From Alicyclobacillus pomorum DSM 14955 (GTDB lineage: Bacteria; Bacillota; Bacilli; Alicyclobacillales; Alicyclobacillaceae), in assembly GCF_000472905.1 (NCBI RefSeq), contig NZ_AXAR01000001.1, positions 140,774 to 204,773 of the forward strand: a DNA stretch of 64,000 nt, given 5' to 3'. Made by a program: the position numbers and the translations under genes. The notes below the pieces were generated by a model that saw nothing but the letters and a program-made list of their open reading frames with translations, made no database searches and was not told the DNA's origin. Positions 34,102-43,696 of the stretch are shown here, one piece after another. Every line of letters begins with the position of its first letter. Positions within the stretch are counted from its first letter, which is position 1.

Positions 34102-36214
34102 ACTGCGTATTTTCGGGCTGCTTGTAGGCAGGTGAATCAAACCAACTGGATGGAATGCTCGAGTTGATCCACTGGTTTTGCGGGAAGAACTCGTGATGTT
34201 CTTTGAAGTAGTCGTCCATCATCTGACGAGCGATGGGCACCGCAGTGACGGCACCGTAGCCGGCACCAGGCACCATGACTGCCACCGCCACCTGCGGGTT
34301 GTCGTACGGGGCATAACCGATAAACACGGAGTTGTTGACTTTATGACCATTCATACTGATTTCCGCCGTACCCGTTTTCCCGGCCGCTTTGTAAGGCGCA
34401 TTGCCGAATACAGGGTACGCTGTCCCGTCCGATTCGTTGCACGCGTCGTACATCCCTTGTTGCACAATGCTCAGGTAGGTTGGGTTTAAGTTCAACTGCT
34501 GTAGCACTTTCGTCTGATAGGTCTGTATCGGCTTGGCGTTTGTGCCTTGTAAAGTTTGCTCCATTCCCGGTGGATAGACGGCTTTCAACAGGTGAAGTTG
34601 AAGTTTCTTGCCGTTATTCGCAATCGTGGAAACGTACTCCGCCAATTGAATGGGCGTAAATTGCTGAGACTGACCGAATGCCATGAATGCCAAGTCAGCC
34701 GGTGAACCGTAATTCGGAAACGATCCTGTCGTTTGCAGACTCTTTTCTACCTTTGGCACATCGATTGGCACGGTCTGTCCGTTGTTCTCCATGTAGAAAC
34801 GCCCGGCCACTTCCCCTAATAGGTCTATGCCTGTCTTCACACCGAGTCCGAATCGCATCTCACCTTGAATCAAGGTCATCAGACCTTTGATGAAGTAGGT
34901 GTTACGCCACGTCTGTAAGTTTCCGCCGTCCGGGTAACCACCACTTGTCGGGGAGCTGCCGAACCAGTGCCCTAGATTCAGCCCGAGGGTGTAGAAGAAC
35001 CTGTCGTCAGAAACTGCGATGGCGCGCGTGTCACTCACGGGTCCGTACGACGCGTCCTCGGGCATTCTAAATGTACCGATGTATTGGTAGTTCGGAGAGT
35101 CGTCGAAGATGGTGTCCGGCGTCACGACACCGTGCTCTAAACCTGTCAACAAGTTGGCCGGCTTTACCGTCGAACCAGGATAGAGCGGGCTTTGAATCAC
35201 GTTGTTGAGTTGTGCACCTGAGCTTTTCAAATACTGCGCGTGTTTCAAGAAGTCGCCGTTGATGAACCAGTTGGGGTCGTAGTACGGGTAGCTCACCATG
35301 GCCAGTACTCCGCCGGTTTTGAGATCAATCATTACGGCTGCACCGTCGGTAATTTGGGTATTGTTTTGGCTTTCGTACGACTGAATTGCGTTCAATACGG
35401 CGTTTTGCGCATCTGCTTGCAAGGTGCCATCCAGCGTCAACTGAATGTTGTCGCCAGCAACCGGCGGTGGATCATACCCCAGGTTTTCCGTGGTGTCGTT
35501 GAGCAAGTTCACTTGCTGCGCTTGGTAACCAACTTTTCCTTGTAAGTACTGTTCATAAACGCGCTCAATGCCCGTTTCACCGACTTGTTGGATGCGAAGG
35601 TAGTGTTTCTGGTTTAAAAAGTAGTTTTGGTCATTTGACAAAATCGGTCCGACGTAGCCCAGGACTTGTGCAGCGAGATCGCCATAGGGGTAGACGCGCT
35701 GACCGTTCATTTGCACGCTAATTCCAGGAAGGTCGCTATGATGTTCGCCGATGAACGAAAGCTGTGCCTCCGTCACTTTGTCGTTGGCAAACAACCGCAC
35801 GGTGGCGTCTTGTGGCAACGCACTCATCTGGTTCACGACGTCTTGTGGCGTCGTATGAAATACCGGTGCCAAAATGTCTGCCATCTTTTGAATCATTTGC
35901 GGGCTGTCGTTGACGTGCTTGATACGAGTCAGGTAAACGTTGTACGTCGGTTGGTTGTACGCAATCAAATTTCCGTTGGTGTCGTAGATTCGACCGCGTG
36001 CAGGCAAGGTGGGGACCAATTGCATGGAGTAATTCATGGCTTGTGCACGCATGTTGGCACCTTGTGAAATTTGCAAGTATCCTAGTCGCAAGATCAGCGA
36101 CGAAAACGACAGGAACACCAACCCGTACAGGACGTTCACACGAAATACTTGGGACCGTTTTCCACGCTGGGTTGGTTCCTCCTTGAACTTAGACTTTCTT
36201 CGCAGGCGTTTCAT
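34100..36214 (-). CDS. Penicillin-binding protein 2 (peptidoglycan D,D-transpeptidase)
   Basis: A 704-residue class B PBP. One N-terminal membrane helix (about 27-48) is followed by a PBP dimerisation domain (70-230) and a transpeptidase domain. The active-site motifs are SxxK in PGSTVKP (Ser348, Lys351), the SxN-type triplet as Ser402-Asp-Asp404 (an SxD form as in elongation-type PBP2), and KTG in AAGKTGTAE (613-615). It cross-links peptidoglycan in cell elongation or sporulation. No C-terminal PASTA domain is present, so it is not SpoVD/PBP1 of the PASTA group. ATG 36214 has GAGAGG ten bases upstream. Confidence 0.92.
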   Translation of the reverse strand: MKRLRRKSKFKEEPTQRGKRSQVFRVNVLYGLVFLSFSSLILRLGYLQISQGANMRAQAMNYSMQLVPTLPARGRIYDTNGNLIAYNQPTYNVYLTRIKHVNDSPQMIQKMADILAPVFHTTPQDVVNQMSALPQDATVRLFANDKVTEAQLSFIGEHHSDLPGISVQMNGQRVYPYGDLAAQVLGYVGPILSNDQNYFLNQKHYLRIQQVGETGIERVYEQYLQGKVGYQAQQVNLLNDTTENLGYDPPPVAGDNIQLTLDGTLQADAQNAVLNAIQSYESQNNTQITDGAAVMIDLKTGGVLAMVSYPYYDPNWFINGDFLKHAQYLKSSGAQLNNVIQSPLYPGSTVKPANLLTGLEHGVVTPDTIFDDSPNYQYIGTFRMPEDASYGPVSDTRAIAVSDDRFFYTLGLNLGHWFGSSPTSGGYPDGGNLQTWRNTYFIKGLMTLIQGEMRFGLGVKTGIDLLGEVAGRFYMENNGQTVPIDVPKVEKSLQTTGSFPNYGSPADLAFMAFGQSQQFTPIQLAEYVSTIANNGKKLQLHLLKAVYPPGMEQTLQGTNAKPIQTYQTKVLQQLNLNPTYLSIVQQGMYDACNESDGTAYPVFGNAPYKAAGKTGTAEISMNGHKVNNSVFIGYAPYDNPQVAVAVMVPGAGYGAVTAVPIARQMMDDYFKEHHEFFPQNQWINSSIPSSWFDSPAYKQPENTQ

Positions 36215-36580
36215 GTCTGCTCAACCTCTCCCCGGTGTATTCTCTTGACTCTATCACCGTTTACGAGTCCCCATGAGCGCTCGACACCTCGGGCATTGAC
36301 TATCATACATGGTGTGAGGCAATGTAGACACACGTCGAAGCCCCAATACCTGGTGCACAGTACGAGGCGGGACGATGGTCAAAAATTTCCTGTTATCTGT
36401 AAGGGTTTCTAGTTAATTTCACATTATCAACACGTGCCTACATTTTCAACACGTTGTTCCACTTGATGAGATTCTAGAATATGGATAAAATTTTTCAGCT
36501 AGCGTACTAACAATTCACAGTAAACACAAACGGTGTACTCGACAGATCGGGTACACCGTTTGTTGCAACACTCCACAGGA
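36215..36580. other. Intergenic region upstream of PBP2 gene
   Basis: This 366-base region is A+T-rich in its right half. It holds the PBP2 leader on the minus strand, a pair of direct repeats TCAACACGT at 36427 and 36446, and the terminator of the M20 peptidase gene at 36526-36563. No open frame with a ribosome site was seen. Confidence 0.5.
36526..36563 (-). terminator. Rho-independent terminator of M20 peptidase gene
   Basis: A thirteen-base perfect stem (ACAAACGGTGTAC / GTACACCGTTTGT) with a twelve-base loop. On the minus strand GTTTACTG follows, so the U-tract is short. Confidence 0.75.
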
Positions 36581-38122
36581 TCAGTCAACCGTTTTGACCA
36601 GATTCCACAGCAGCGACGGCAGGTGTCTGAATGTATACGTCATTTCCACGGACTCGTCGGGGCGGTGGGCCCCAACTCCGTATGTGCCTATCATCAGCGT
36701 CGGGGCCGTCCGCCGAGGTCCGGGCGTCGCGGTCACTTGGCAAGGATAATTGGAAACGAACGTGGCGTCCTCCCAGTCCGGTGACGCAGTGAGGAAACTG
36801 AGGTCAGAGATGTACGGAAAATAGGTGTGCAATTTAAATTTCTCACCCGTCTTTGCCGAAAATGCGTGCAACGTCTCAGTCAACAACTTTGCTACGGTTA
36901 CGCCACTGTCAACTTTCGGGATAAGTCCTGCTGCAAAGTACACCACAACACACGGGCCCTTCACACCAATCTTCTCTAAGAGGGTCTCGGTCATGAGGCG
37001 GGATCGTTCTTGGACATCGGTACTGAGCGTCAAAGAATCATGGTAGGATTTCATATCATCTCGAACCTGGTCATTGGCAAGGTTCCAAAGGTCCTCATAG
37101 GTGTAAACAGGGATGTCACTTGGGGAATAGGCGGGATATCGGGTCTGAAATTCCTGGATGGCCCTGCGCACGGTTCTTACGAATAATGTAAGTTGTTCAC
37201 TGGGCGTTCTCTCCATATGAAAGAGATTGTAATACGCTGATGCGGAGAGCGCCGTCTGGACATCGTAGTTCGATTTGCCATCGCGTTGAAATAGGCACGT
37301 TGGGGCAGGGCATCGCTCCGCGGCAGATGTGTCTCGCAGAGCATCGTTGTACACCACGTGTCCTGTGATGTTGGCCAGGAGTACGTTTGGATCCAGTCCG
37401 TTTTCTGGCTCGGCCGCGTGGCTTGGTACACCGCGTACGTACACCCCGAGGAGAAGTTTCCCTATGCTGCCGAGGTATATGTGTTTCGCGCCACCATCCC
37501 CGAGCAAGGGAGAAGTGTAGTCCGTGTTGATGGCCATCTTGAGTTCTATGCCTTCGGCCTCGAGGTATTCATCTAACCACCCAGAGAGGGTTTTGACACC
37601 CAGAGAGCTCACTTCCTCGTCAGGTGTGGCAGAGAAAAATACGTGTTGTTCACACTCTGAATCGGCCAGTGCCTCAAACGTTGTGAGTGCTGCAGCCACA
37701 CCGGATTTCATATCCACCGATCCACGTCCAAATAGCCAGGAACCCGTCTTGGCGCGTTCGGCTGCTTCCGGTCCCAGTACGCCCTGACTTACGGCTTGGG
37801 TGAGTTCTAGTGGGCGGCACGCGAGAGATTCCAATGCGCCGTAATCCGAGGTACCCACCGTGTCGGTGTGCCCGAAAAGCAGAACGCCGGATGGTTTCTT
37901 GCCCACGAGGTGTGCAATCAGGGTCGGGCGAAAGAGGGGATCATCCTTCGAGGGGATCATGAAAAGGCGCATGCGGCCCGACTGATACGCCTTGTGACGC
38001 GTCAGCCGGTGGTGTAGGTACTCCACAATGGTGGTTTCACCAGACGAGCCAGTGACGGACGGAATGGCGACGAGGTCAATGGTCAGGTCGCGGGTCGGTG
38101 CAAAGAAATCGCTGGGTTTCAT
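36581..38122 (-). CDS. M20 family metallopeptidase, RocB-like
   Basis: A 513-residue zinc hydrolase of the M20 family. Metal and catalytic residues are visible in LLFGHTDTVG (His, Asp), GRGSVDMKSG (Asp) and TPDEEVSSLG (Glu-Glu). The length and GVPSHAAEPENGLDPNVLLANI pattern fit the RocB group, which accompanies arginine/ornithine degradation genes in Bacillus and whose reaction is still unsettled. rocD is 14 kb away, not adjacent. ATG 38122 has GGAG eleven bases upstream; in-frame ATGs at 38143 and further up are alternatives. Confidence 0.83.
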   Translation of the reverse strand: MKPSDFFAPTRDLTIDLVAIPSVTGSSGETTIVEYLHHRLTRHKAYQSGRMRLFMIPSKDDPLFRPTLIAHLVGKKPSGVLLFGHTDTVGTSDYGALESLACRPLELTQAVSQGVLGPEAAERAKTGSWLFGRGSVDMKSGVAAALTTFEALADSECEQHVFFSATPDEEVSSLGVKTLSGWLDEYLEAEGIELKMAINTDYTSPLLGDGGAKHIYLGSIGKLLLGVYVRGVPSHAAEPENGLDPNVLLANITGHVVYNDALRDTSAAERCPAPTCLFQRDGKSNYDVQTALSASAYYNLFHMERTPSEQLTLFVRTVRRAIQEFQTRYPAYSPSDIPVYTYEDLWNLANDQVRDDMKSYHDSLTLSTDVQERSRLMTETLLEKIGVKGPCVVVYFAAGLIPKVDSGVTVAKLLTETLHAFSAKTGEKFKLHTYFPYISDLSFLTASPDWEDATFVSNYPCQVTATPGPRRTAPTLMIGTYGVGAHRPDESVEMTYTFRHLPSLLWNLVKTVD

Positions 38123-38193
38123 GAGTGCGTCAGCTCCAATCATCAGTCGCTTGTCCCTATAGTACACCATACTGGTGGCTTCACGACTCAAAT

Positions 38194-38230
38194 CAAAAAG
38201 GTGTACCAGACGTATCTGGTACACCTTTTG
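38194..38230 (-). terminator. Rho-independent terminator of aconitase gene
   Basis: A fifteen-base perfect stem (AAAAGGTGTACCAGA / TCTGGTACACCTTTT) with a four-base loop, followed on the minus strand by a run of T. It separates acnA from the M20 gene. Confidence 0.92.
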
Positions 38231-38244
38231 TTTATGCGGACAGT

Positions 38245-40965
38245 TTACTTCACTTCCTCGGCAACGAAGTTGCGGAGCACCGTTTGCAGAATACCGCCGT
38301 TGCGGTAGTACTCGATTTCAATGTTGCTGTCCAGACGGAGCGTTACCGTGAAGGAGAACTTGCTGCCGTCTTCACGTGTCGCCTCGACCAGGAGGTCTTG
38401 GCGTGGCTTCAGCTCACCTTGCAAACCGTGGATATCAAATGTTTCACGTCCGGTGATACCCAGCGATTGCGCGCTTTCGCCGTTCTTGAACTGGAGCGGC
38501 AGAACGCCCATACCGACCAGGTTGCTGCGGTGGATGCGTTCAAAGCTTTCTGCGATAACCGCCTTCACGCCGAGGAGCCTGGTGCCCTTTGCAGCCCAGT
38601 CGCGGGAAGAACCGGTGCCGTACTCTTTGCCAGCGATGACCACGAGGGGCACGCCGTTTTCCTGATACTTCATGGATGCGTCGTAAATCGGCATGACTTC
38701 GTCGGTCGGTAGGTACTTCGTCACGCCGCCTTCGGTACCCGGAGCCACTTTGTTGCGAATGCGGATGTTCGCGAACGTACCACGCATCATCACTTCGTGG
38801 TTCCCGCGGCGAGAACCGTAGGAGTTGAAGTCCACCGGGCTGACGCCATGCTCGGTCAGGTACTTGCCAGCCGGGCTGTTTGCCGCAATGGAGCCTGCAG
38901 GCGAAATGTGGTCCGTCGTGACGGAGTCACCGAGCAGAGCCAACACTTTCGCGCCCTCGATGTCGCCCGACTCCGGCAGTTCAGCGGACAGGCCCACGAA
39001 GAACGGCGGCTCTTGAATGTACGTGGACGTTTTATCCCAGTCGTACAGGTCGCCTTCTGGCGTCGTCAGCGCGTTCCAACGTTCGTTGCTCGTGAAGACG
39101 CCTGCGTACCGTTGCTTGAACAAGTCTGCGGTCAGTACGTCGGAAATGACGTCCTGTACTTCCTTCGATGTCGGCCAGATATCCTTCAGGTACACCGGCT
39201 GCCCGTTCTTGTCGGTACCCAGTGGCTCGTTGAGAAGGTCGATGTCGACCGTGCCGGCCAGCGCGTACGCAATGACGAGCGGCGGTGATGCCAGGTAGTT
39301 GGCACGTACCAGCGAGTGAATGCGGCCTTCGAAGTTGCGGTTACCGGAAAGCACGGCGGATACCAAAAGGTCGTTCTCTTTGATGGCGTTGCCGACTTCA
39401 TCCGGCAGCGGGCCGGAGTTACCAATACAAGTGGTGCAACCGTAACCAACGATGTCAAATCCGATTTGAGAGAGTGGCTCGAGCAATCCTGCGCGTTCCA
39501 GGTAGTCCGTTACCACTTTGGAGCCAGGCGCAAGGCTCGTCTTGACGTAGTTCGGCGGTGTCAAACCGCGTTCGACAGCCTTCTTCGCCACCAATCCAGC
39601 CCCAATCAAGACGGACGGGTTGGACGTGTTGGTGCAGCTGGTGATGGCCGCAATGACAACCGCCCCTGGCTTCATGACGTCTTCCTTGCCATTTCGCTTG
39701 ACGGTCACAGCCTTGTTAACTTGCTCGTCAGAGAGGCCGAAGCCACCCTTGTCCAGCGGCTTTTGCAACGCGTCTTCGAAGTTTGCCTTCATGCTCTTCA
39801 GTTCAATCTTGTCCTGCGGGCGTTTCGGACCAGCCAGGGTCGGAGTCACTGTGGACAGATCCAGTTCAATGGTGTCGGTGAATACCGGGTCTGGCGTATC
39901 GTCCGTACGGAACAAGCCATTCGCCTTGGTGTACGCTTCGACCAGTTGCACGAGCGCTTCGTCGCGGCCAGTGTTGCGCAGGTAGTTGAGCGTTTCCGCA
40001 TCGACTGGGAAGAAGCCCATGGTTGCACCGTACTCAGGTGCCATGTTGGCTACGGTCGCGCGGTCAGCCAAGCTGATATTGCTCAGCCCGGAGCCGTAGA
40101 ACTCGACAAACTTGCCGACGACACCCTTCTTGCGGAGCATGTTCGTGACGGTCAGCGCCAAGTCGGTCGCCGTTGCCCCTTCCGGCAGTTGACCGGTGAG
40201 CTTGAAGCCGATGACTTCCGGCATCAACTGGTAGAGCGGTTGACCGAGCATGCACGCTTCCGCTTCGATGCCTCCAACGCCCCAGCCGAGCACGCCGATA
40301 CCGTTGATCATCGTTGTATGTGAGTCGGTTCCGACGAGGCTGTCCGGGAACACAACGGTTTCGCCGTCCACTTCTCGTTGTGCAACAACGGTGGCGAGGT
40401 ATTCCAAATTCACCTGGTGGACAATACCGGTGCCGGGCGGAACCACGCGGAAGTTGTTAAACGCTTTTTGTGCCCAGCGGAGGAATTTGTAGCGTTCTTC
40501 GTTGCGTTCAAATTCCTTATTGATATTGAATTCCAGCGCTTCGCGAGATGCGAACGCATCGACCTGAACCGAGTGGTCAATAACGAGATCCACAGGGATC
40601 AGCGGGTTGATGCGCTTCGGATTGCCACCAGCGCGGTGCATTGCAGCGCGCATCGCAGCCAAGTCGACCACCGCGGGAACGCCGGTGAAGTCTTGCAACA
40701 AGATACGTGCAGGTTTGAACGGAACTTCAGACGCTTGCGGGGATGCAGCGTTCCAGTTTGCGAGTTCGCGAATGTGGTGTTCGAGGATAGCGCGGTCGTC
40801 AAACTGACGTACGACGGCCTCGAGCAGGATTTTGATGGAGAACGGCAGCTTGGAGACAGGGCCGATGCCTTTGTCTTCAAGCGCGGCCAGGTTGTAGTAG
40901 GTGTACGTTTTGTCACCCACAGTCAACGTGCCGCGGACGCCAAACGGGTCACGTTTGTCTGTCAT
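38245..40965 (-). CDS. acnA: Aconitate hydratase AcnA
   Basis: A 906-residue aconitase of the IRP1/AcnA type interconverting citrate and isocitrate in the TCA cycle. The cluster cysteines are in SCTNTSNPS and [14 protein letters not shown], and the substrate-binding [36 protein letters not shown] and [12 protein letters not shown] blocks are all present. ATG 40965 has GGAGGGAA upstream. Apo-aconitases of this class can bind RNA in low iron; nothing in the sequence argues for or against that here. Confidence 0.97.
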   Translation of the reverse strand: MTDKRDPFGVRGTLTVGDKTYTYYNLAALEDKGIGPVSKLPFSIKILLEAVVRQFDDRAILEHHIRELANWNAASPQASEVPFKPARILLQDFTGVPAVVDLAAMRAAMHRAGGNPKRINPLIPVDLVIDHSVQVDAFASREALEFNINKEFERNEERYKFLRWAQKAFNNFRVVPPGTGIVHQVNLEYLATVVAQREVDGETVVFPDSLVGTDSHTTMINGIGVLGWGVGGIEAEACMLGQPLYQLMPEVIGFKLTGQLPEGATATDLALTVTNMLRKKGVVGKFVEFYGSGLSNISLADRATVANMAPEYGATMGFFPVDAETLNYLRNTGRDEALVQLVEAYTKANGLFRTDDTPDPVFTDTIELDLSTVTPTLAGPKRPQDKIELKSMKANFEDALQKPLDKGGFGLSDEQVNKAVTVKRNGKEDVMKPGAVVIAAITSCTNTSNPSVLIGAGLVAKKAVERGLTPPNYVKTSLAPGSKVVTDYLERAGLLEPLSQIGFDIVGYGCTTCIGNSGPLPDEVGNAIKENDLLVSAVLSGNRNFEGRIHSLVRANYLASPPLVIAYALAGTVDIDLLNEPLGTDKNGQPVYLKDIWPTSKEVQDVISDVLTADLFKQRYAGVFTSNERWNALTTPEGDLYDWDKTSTYIQEPPFFVGLSAELPESGDIEGAKVLALLGDSVTTDHISPAGSIAANSPAGKYLTEHGVSPVDFNSYGSRRGNHEVMMRGTFANIRIRNKVAPGTEGGVTKYLPTDEVMPIYDASMKYQENGVPLVVIAGKEYGTGSSRDWAAKGTRLLGVKAVIAESFERIHRSNLVGMGVLPLQFKNGESAQSLGITGRETFDIHGLQGELKPRQDLLVEATREDGSKFSFTVTLRLDSNIEIEYYRNGGILQTVLRNFVAEEVK

Positions 40966-41271
40966 GTGTGATTCCCTCCACTCTCTGTGTTTCAATGATG
41001 CCTGTGTTCATTTTCGCAAATCATTCCGCGGTCTGTCGAACCAGGATCAGATTTGCCGATAGAAGAATCCTGTTTTCCGATGCCCCTGACGAGGTCCGGA
41101 GCAGGGTTTGGGGAGCGCGCAGACGAATACTGATACCCAATGCGCTTCCCATGGTGAGTAGAATGAGTTCAGTCAATTGTCACTCTACTACCGATGCAGT
41201 ACATATTGCAAGCTGTGCAGGTGGGAATACCAGGCTTTTCAAGTGGATTTCAGACGAGGGGAGAACCGGGT
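40966..41271. other. Intergenic region, acnA to AlaX
   Basis: A 306-base divergent spacer holding the acnA ribosome site and leader (minus strand) and the plus-strand promoter of the AlaX gene at 41177-41205. No gene or structured element was recognised in it. Confidence 0.5.
41177..41205 (+). promoter_or_regulatory. Promoter of AlaX gene
   Basis: TTGTCA (41177-41182) and TACATA (41200-41205) are 17 bases apart. The start point near 41212 lies beyond the ATG at 41194, which rules that ATG out as the start of translation. Confidence 0.6.
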
Positions 41272-42510
41272 TTGGGCATAGGAGAAGAACGCCTGTACTA
41301 TGCGAATAGTTACTTGTGGGAGTTCCAGGGGACAGTGGTGGACGTGCGACGAGATGGTGAAAAATGGCATGTTCGATTGGATGCTTCCGCATTCTATCCC
41401 ACATCAGGCGGTCAGCCACACGACACGGGAACGCTCAATGACGTCCCTGTGATAGACGTATTTACTGAAGATGGCGCCGTGTTTCATACCGTCACCAAGC
41501 CGTTGTCCGTGGGCGAACACGTGGTTGGCCACATTGACGGAAAGCGGCGGCTTGACTTCATGCAGCAGCACTGCGGCCAACACATTCTCTCTCGCTGTTT
41601 TGAAGATTTGATGGATGTCGATACGGTCGGCTTTCATATCGGCGGTGAGTGGGTGACCATTGATCTCGACGTACAGAGTCTCTCTTGGTCTGACGTTGAA
41701 CGCGTGGAGTGGCGAGCGAACGAAGTCGTTTGGGAGAACCGCCCGGTATATGCAAGGTTCGTAAATCCAGAGGAACTCGCTCATTTCTCCCTGCGTCATC
41801 CGCCAAAAGTGACAGAGGACATTCGCATTGTCAGCATCGACGGATTTGACGACAACGCGTGCGGTGGCACGCATCCGTCTGCGACGGGCGCTGTCGGTGC
41901 CATCAAAGTGGTGAAGGCGGAAAGTATGAAGGGAAAGGTGCGACTTTCTTTCGTCTGCGGTGCGCGCGCACTGGCTGACTTTCAGAGAAAAACGTCGGTT
42001 CTGCGCGAAGTCGGCCAAGCATTGTCCACAGGCGTGGATGAGTTGGTGCTCACCGTGCAGAAACTGCAGGCAAACGCGGTGAGCGCGCAAAAACAAGTTG
42101 AGGAGGCCAAAGAGGCACTCGCTGAGGCGACGGCTCGCGAGCTCAGTGCCCACGCTACTGTGCTTGACAACGGTACCCACGTCGTGTTGCACGCGCTGGA
42201 CGGAAACCTGGATTTTGCTGACTTGAAGCGGTTGGGTGCAAAGGTCCGCGAGGCTTTTGTGGAACAAGTGCCCGCCTGTATTGGAGTGGTTGGGGTAGCG
42301 GGTGAGCGGCTGATGGTTCAGTTACTGTCTAGTGCCCCCTCTGTGCATGCGAACGAGTGGTTTGCAGCGTCTGTGGTTCCGCTCGGGGGAAAAGGCGGCG
42401 GTAATCGGCAGGCAGCGCAAGGATCCGTTCCCTTGTCCACTGAGGTGACCGTGCAAGATGTGTTGCAACGTCTACATTCTACTTTGACCAAGGAAAACCC
42501 CGGTCTGTAG
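41272..42510 (+). CDS. Alanyl-tRNA editing protein (AlaX, with DHHA1 domain)
   Basis: A 412-residue free-standing editing protein that deacylates mischarged Ser- or Gly-tRNA(Ala). The zinc-binding HxxxH is in QHCGQHILSRCF (His100, His104) and the second pair in CGGTH (Cys197, His201). A coiled-coil linker (about 255-305) joins a C-terminal DHHA1 domain with GGKGGGNRQAAQG, the typical long AlaX-L layout. TTG 41272 is preferred because GAGGGGAG lies about eight bases upstream and the protein then begins next to the conserved LYYANSYLWEF. Confidence 0.88.
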   Translation: MGIGEERLYYANSYLWEFQGTVVDVRRDGEKWHVRLDASAFYPTSGGQPHDTGTLNDVPVIDVFTEDGAVFHTVTKPLSVGEHVVGHIDGKRRLDFMQQHCGQHILSRCFEDLMDVDTVGFHIGGEWVTIDLDVQSLSWSDVERVEWRANEVVWENRPVYARFVNPEELAHFSLRHPPKVTEDIRIVSIDGFDDNACGGTHPSATGAVGAIKVVKAESMKGKVRLSFVCGARALADFQRKTSVLREVGQALSTGVDELVLTVQKLQANAVSAQKQVEEAKEALAEATARELSAHATVLDNGTHVVLHALDGNLDFADLKRLGAKVREAFVEQVPACIGVVGVAGERLMVQLLSSAPSVHANEWFAASVVPLGGKGGGNRQAAQGSVPLSTEVTVQDVLQRLHSTLTKENPGL

Positions 42511-42522
42511 CACCGGGGTTTT
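42494..42522. terminator. Bidirectional terminator
   Basis: An eleven-base perfect stem (AAAACCCCGGT / ACCGGGGTTTT) with a seven-base loop overlaps the AlaX stop and abuts the end of the convergent methyltransferase gene. T-runs are present on both strands. Confidence 0.88.
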
Positions 42523-43663
42523 ACCGTTCCTTGGGCGGGGGAAGTGGGCCGAGGTACTGATACAGGTTGGTCTGAATGCGGCCGTTGTAAAGCTTGCGTT
42601 TTTTATCGGCTGGCTTCCCGTACATTTTTTCGAATTTCGTGTGGGACGTGATGATGAACGCGGACCACGTGTCGAGTCTGCGAAACGCTCTGCCCATCGC
42701 GCGGTAGAGATTTTCGACTTCCCACTGGTCACCGAGACGTTCTCCGTACGGTGGGTTGGTCACGATACAGCCGTACTCTGCATTGGACGAAAATTGTCCG
42801 GCATCTTGTTTCACAATCCGCACGCACTCAGCGACACCTGCTTTTCGGCAGTGGTACTCTGCGAGGCTCAACACTTCACTGTCAATGTCGCTTGCCACGA
42901 TGTCGAGGTCGACGTCTTTGTTCGTCGCCGCAAATGCACGAGTGCGCTCGTCTGTCCACACCTCGGTCGGTATCCACGGCCATCGTTCGCTGGCGAATTC
43001 GCGTTGCAATCCGGGAGCGATGTTCTTGCCAATCATCGCCGCCTCAATGGCGATGGTGCCCGAACCGCATAGCGGATCAGCAAACGGGCGGTGAGGCTTC
43101 CACCAACTGAGCAGCACCAATGCGGCGGCCAAAGTTTCCTTGATGGGCGCTTTCGCGCTGAGCTTGCGATAACCCCGCTTGTGGAGACCCGCGCCACTGG
43201 TGTCTAAGGTGATCATGGCCTGATCCGAATGAATGGAAACTTCAATGCTGTATGTAGCGCCTGTTTCTGGGAAGGTCTGTCGCCCGTACTTGGCGCTCAG
43301 TTTGTCGACAATGGCTTTCTTCACGATGCGTTGACAGGCCGGCACGCTCGACAGCTGTGACTTCACCGACCGGCCTTCCACTGGAAAGTGGGCGTTTTCC
43401 GGTAATAAGTCTTGCCATGGTAGCGCTTTGGTCCCTTCAAACAACTCATCGAACGTCTTGGCCTGAAATTGGCCGACTTTCACCAACACCCGATCCGCGG
43501 TGCGCAACCACAGGTTGCACCGCGCGATGGCGCTCTCATCACCGGAGAACTCGACGTAGCCGTTAAAGGCCCGGGCATCCTCATAGCCGAGGCCCAGCAA
43601 TTCTCGTTTGAGGACCGACTCAATCCCCATCGGGGTCGTTGCGACGAATGTGAACTTGGTCAT
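42521..43663 (-). CDS. THUMP-domain rRNA (guanine-N2)-methyltransferase (RlmL/YpsC-like)
   Basis: A 380-residue protein: N-terminal THUMP RNA-binding domain (about 1-155), then a Rossmann methyltransferase with FADPLCGSGTIAIEAA (SAM motif) and the base-flipping catalytic VTNPPYGERLGD. Such enzymes methylate N2 of a guanine in 23S rRNA (G2445 type in E. coli). The ATG has GGGACGG upstream. Convergent with the AlaX gene. Confidence 0.92.
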   Translation of the reverse strand: MTKFTFVATTPMGIESVLKRELLGLGYEDARAFNGYVEFSGDESAIARCNLWLRTADRVLVKVGQFQAKTFDELFEGTKALPWQDLLPENAHFPVEGRSVKSQLSSVPACQRIVKKAIVDKLSAKYGRQTFPETGATYSIEVSIHSDQAMITLDTSGAGLHKRGYRKLSAKAPIKETLAAALVLLSWWKPHRPFADPLCGSGTIAIEAAMIGKNIAPGLQREFASERWPWIPTEVWTDERTRAFAATNKDVDLDIVASDIDSEVLSLAEYHCRKAGVAECVRIVKQDAGQFSSNAEYGCIVTNPPYGERLGDQWEVENLYRAMGRAFRRLDTWSAFIITSHTKFEKMYGKPADKKRKLYNGRIQTNLYQYLGPLPPPKER

Positions 43664-43696
43664 TGGTTCCGTCCCTTCAAAATACTGCTCTGGTCT

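Noticed and set aside
39316..40323. Plus-strand open frame of 335 codons
   Set aside because: It is antisense to acnA, which is fully supported by motifs.
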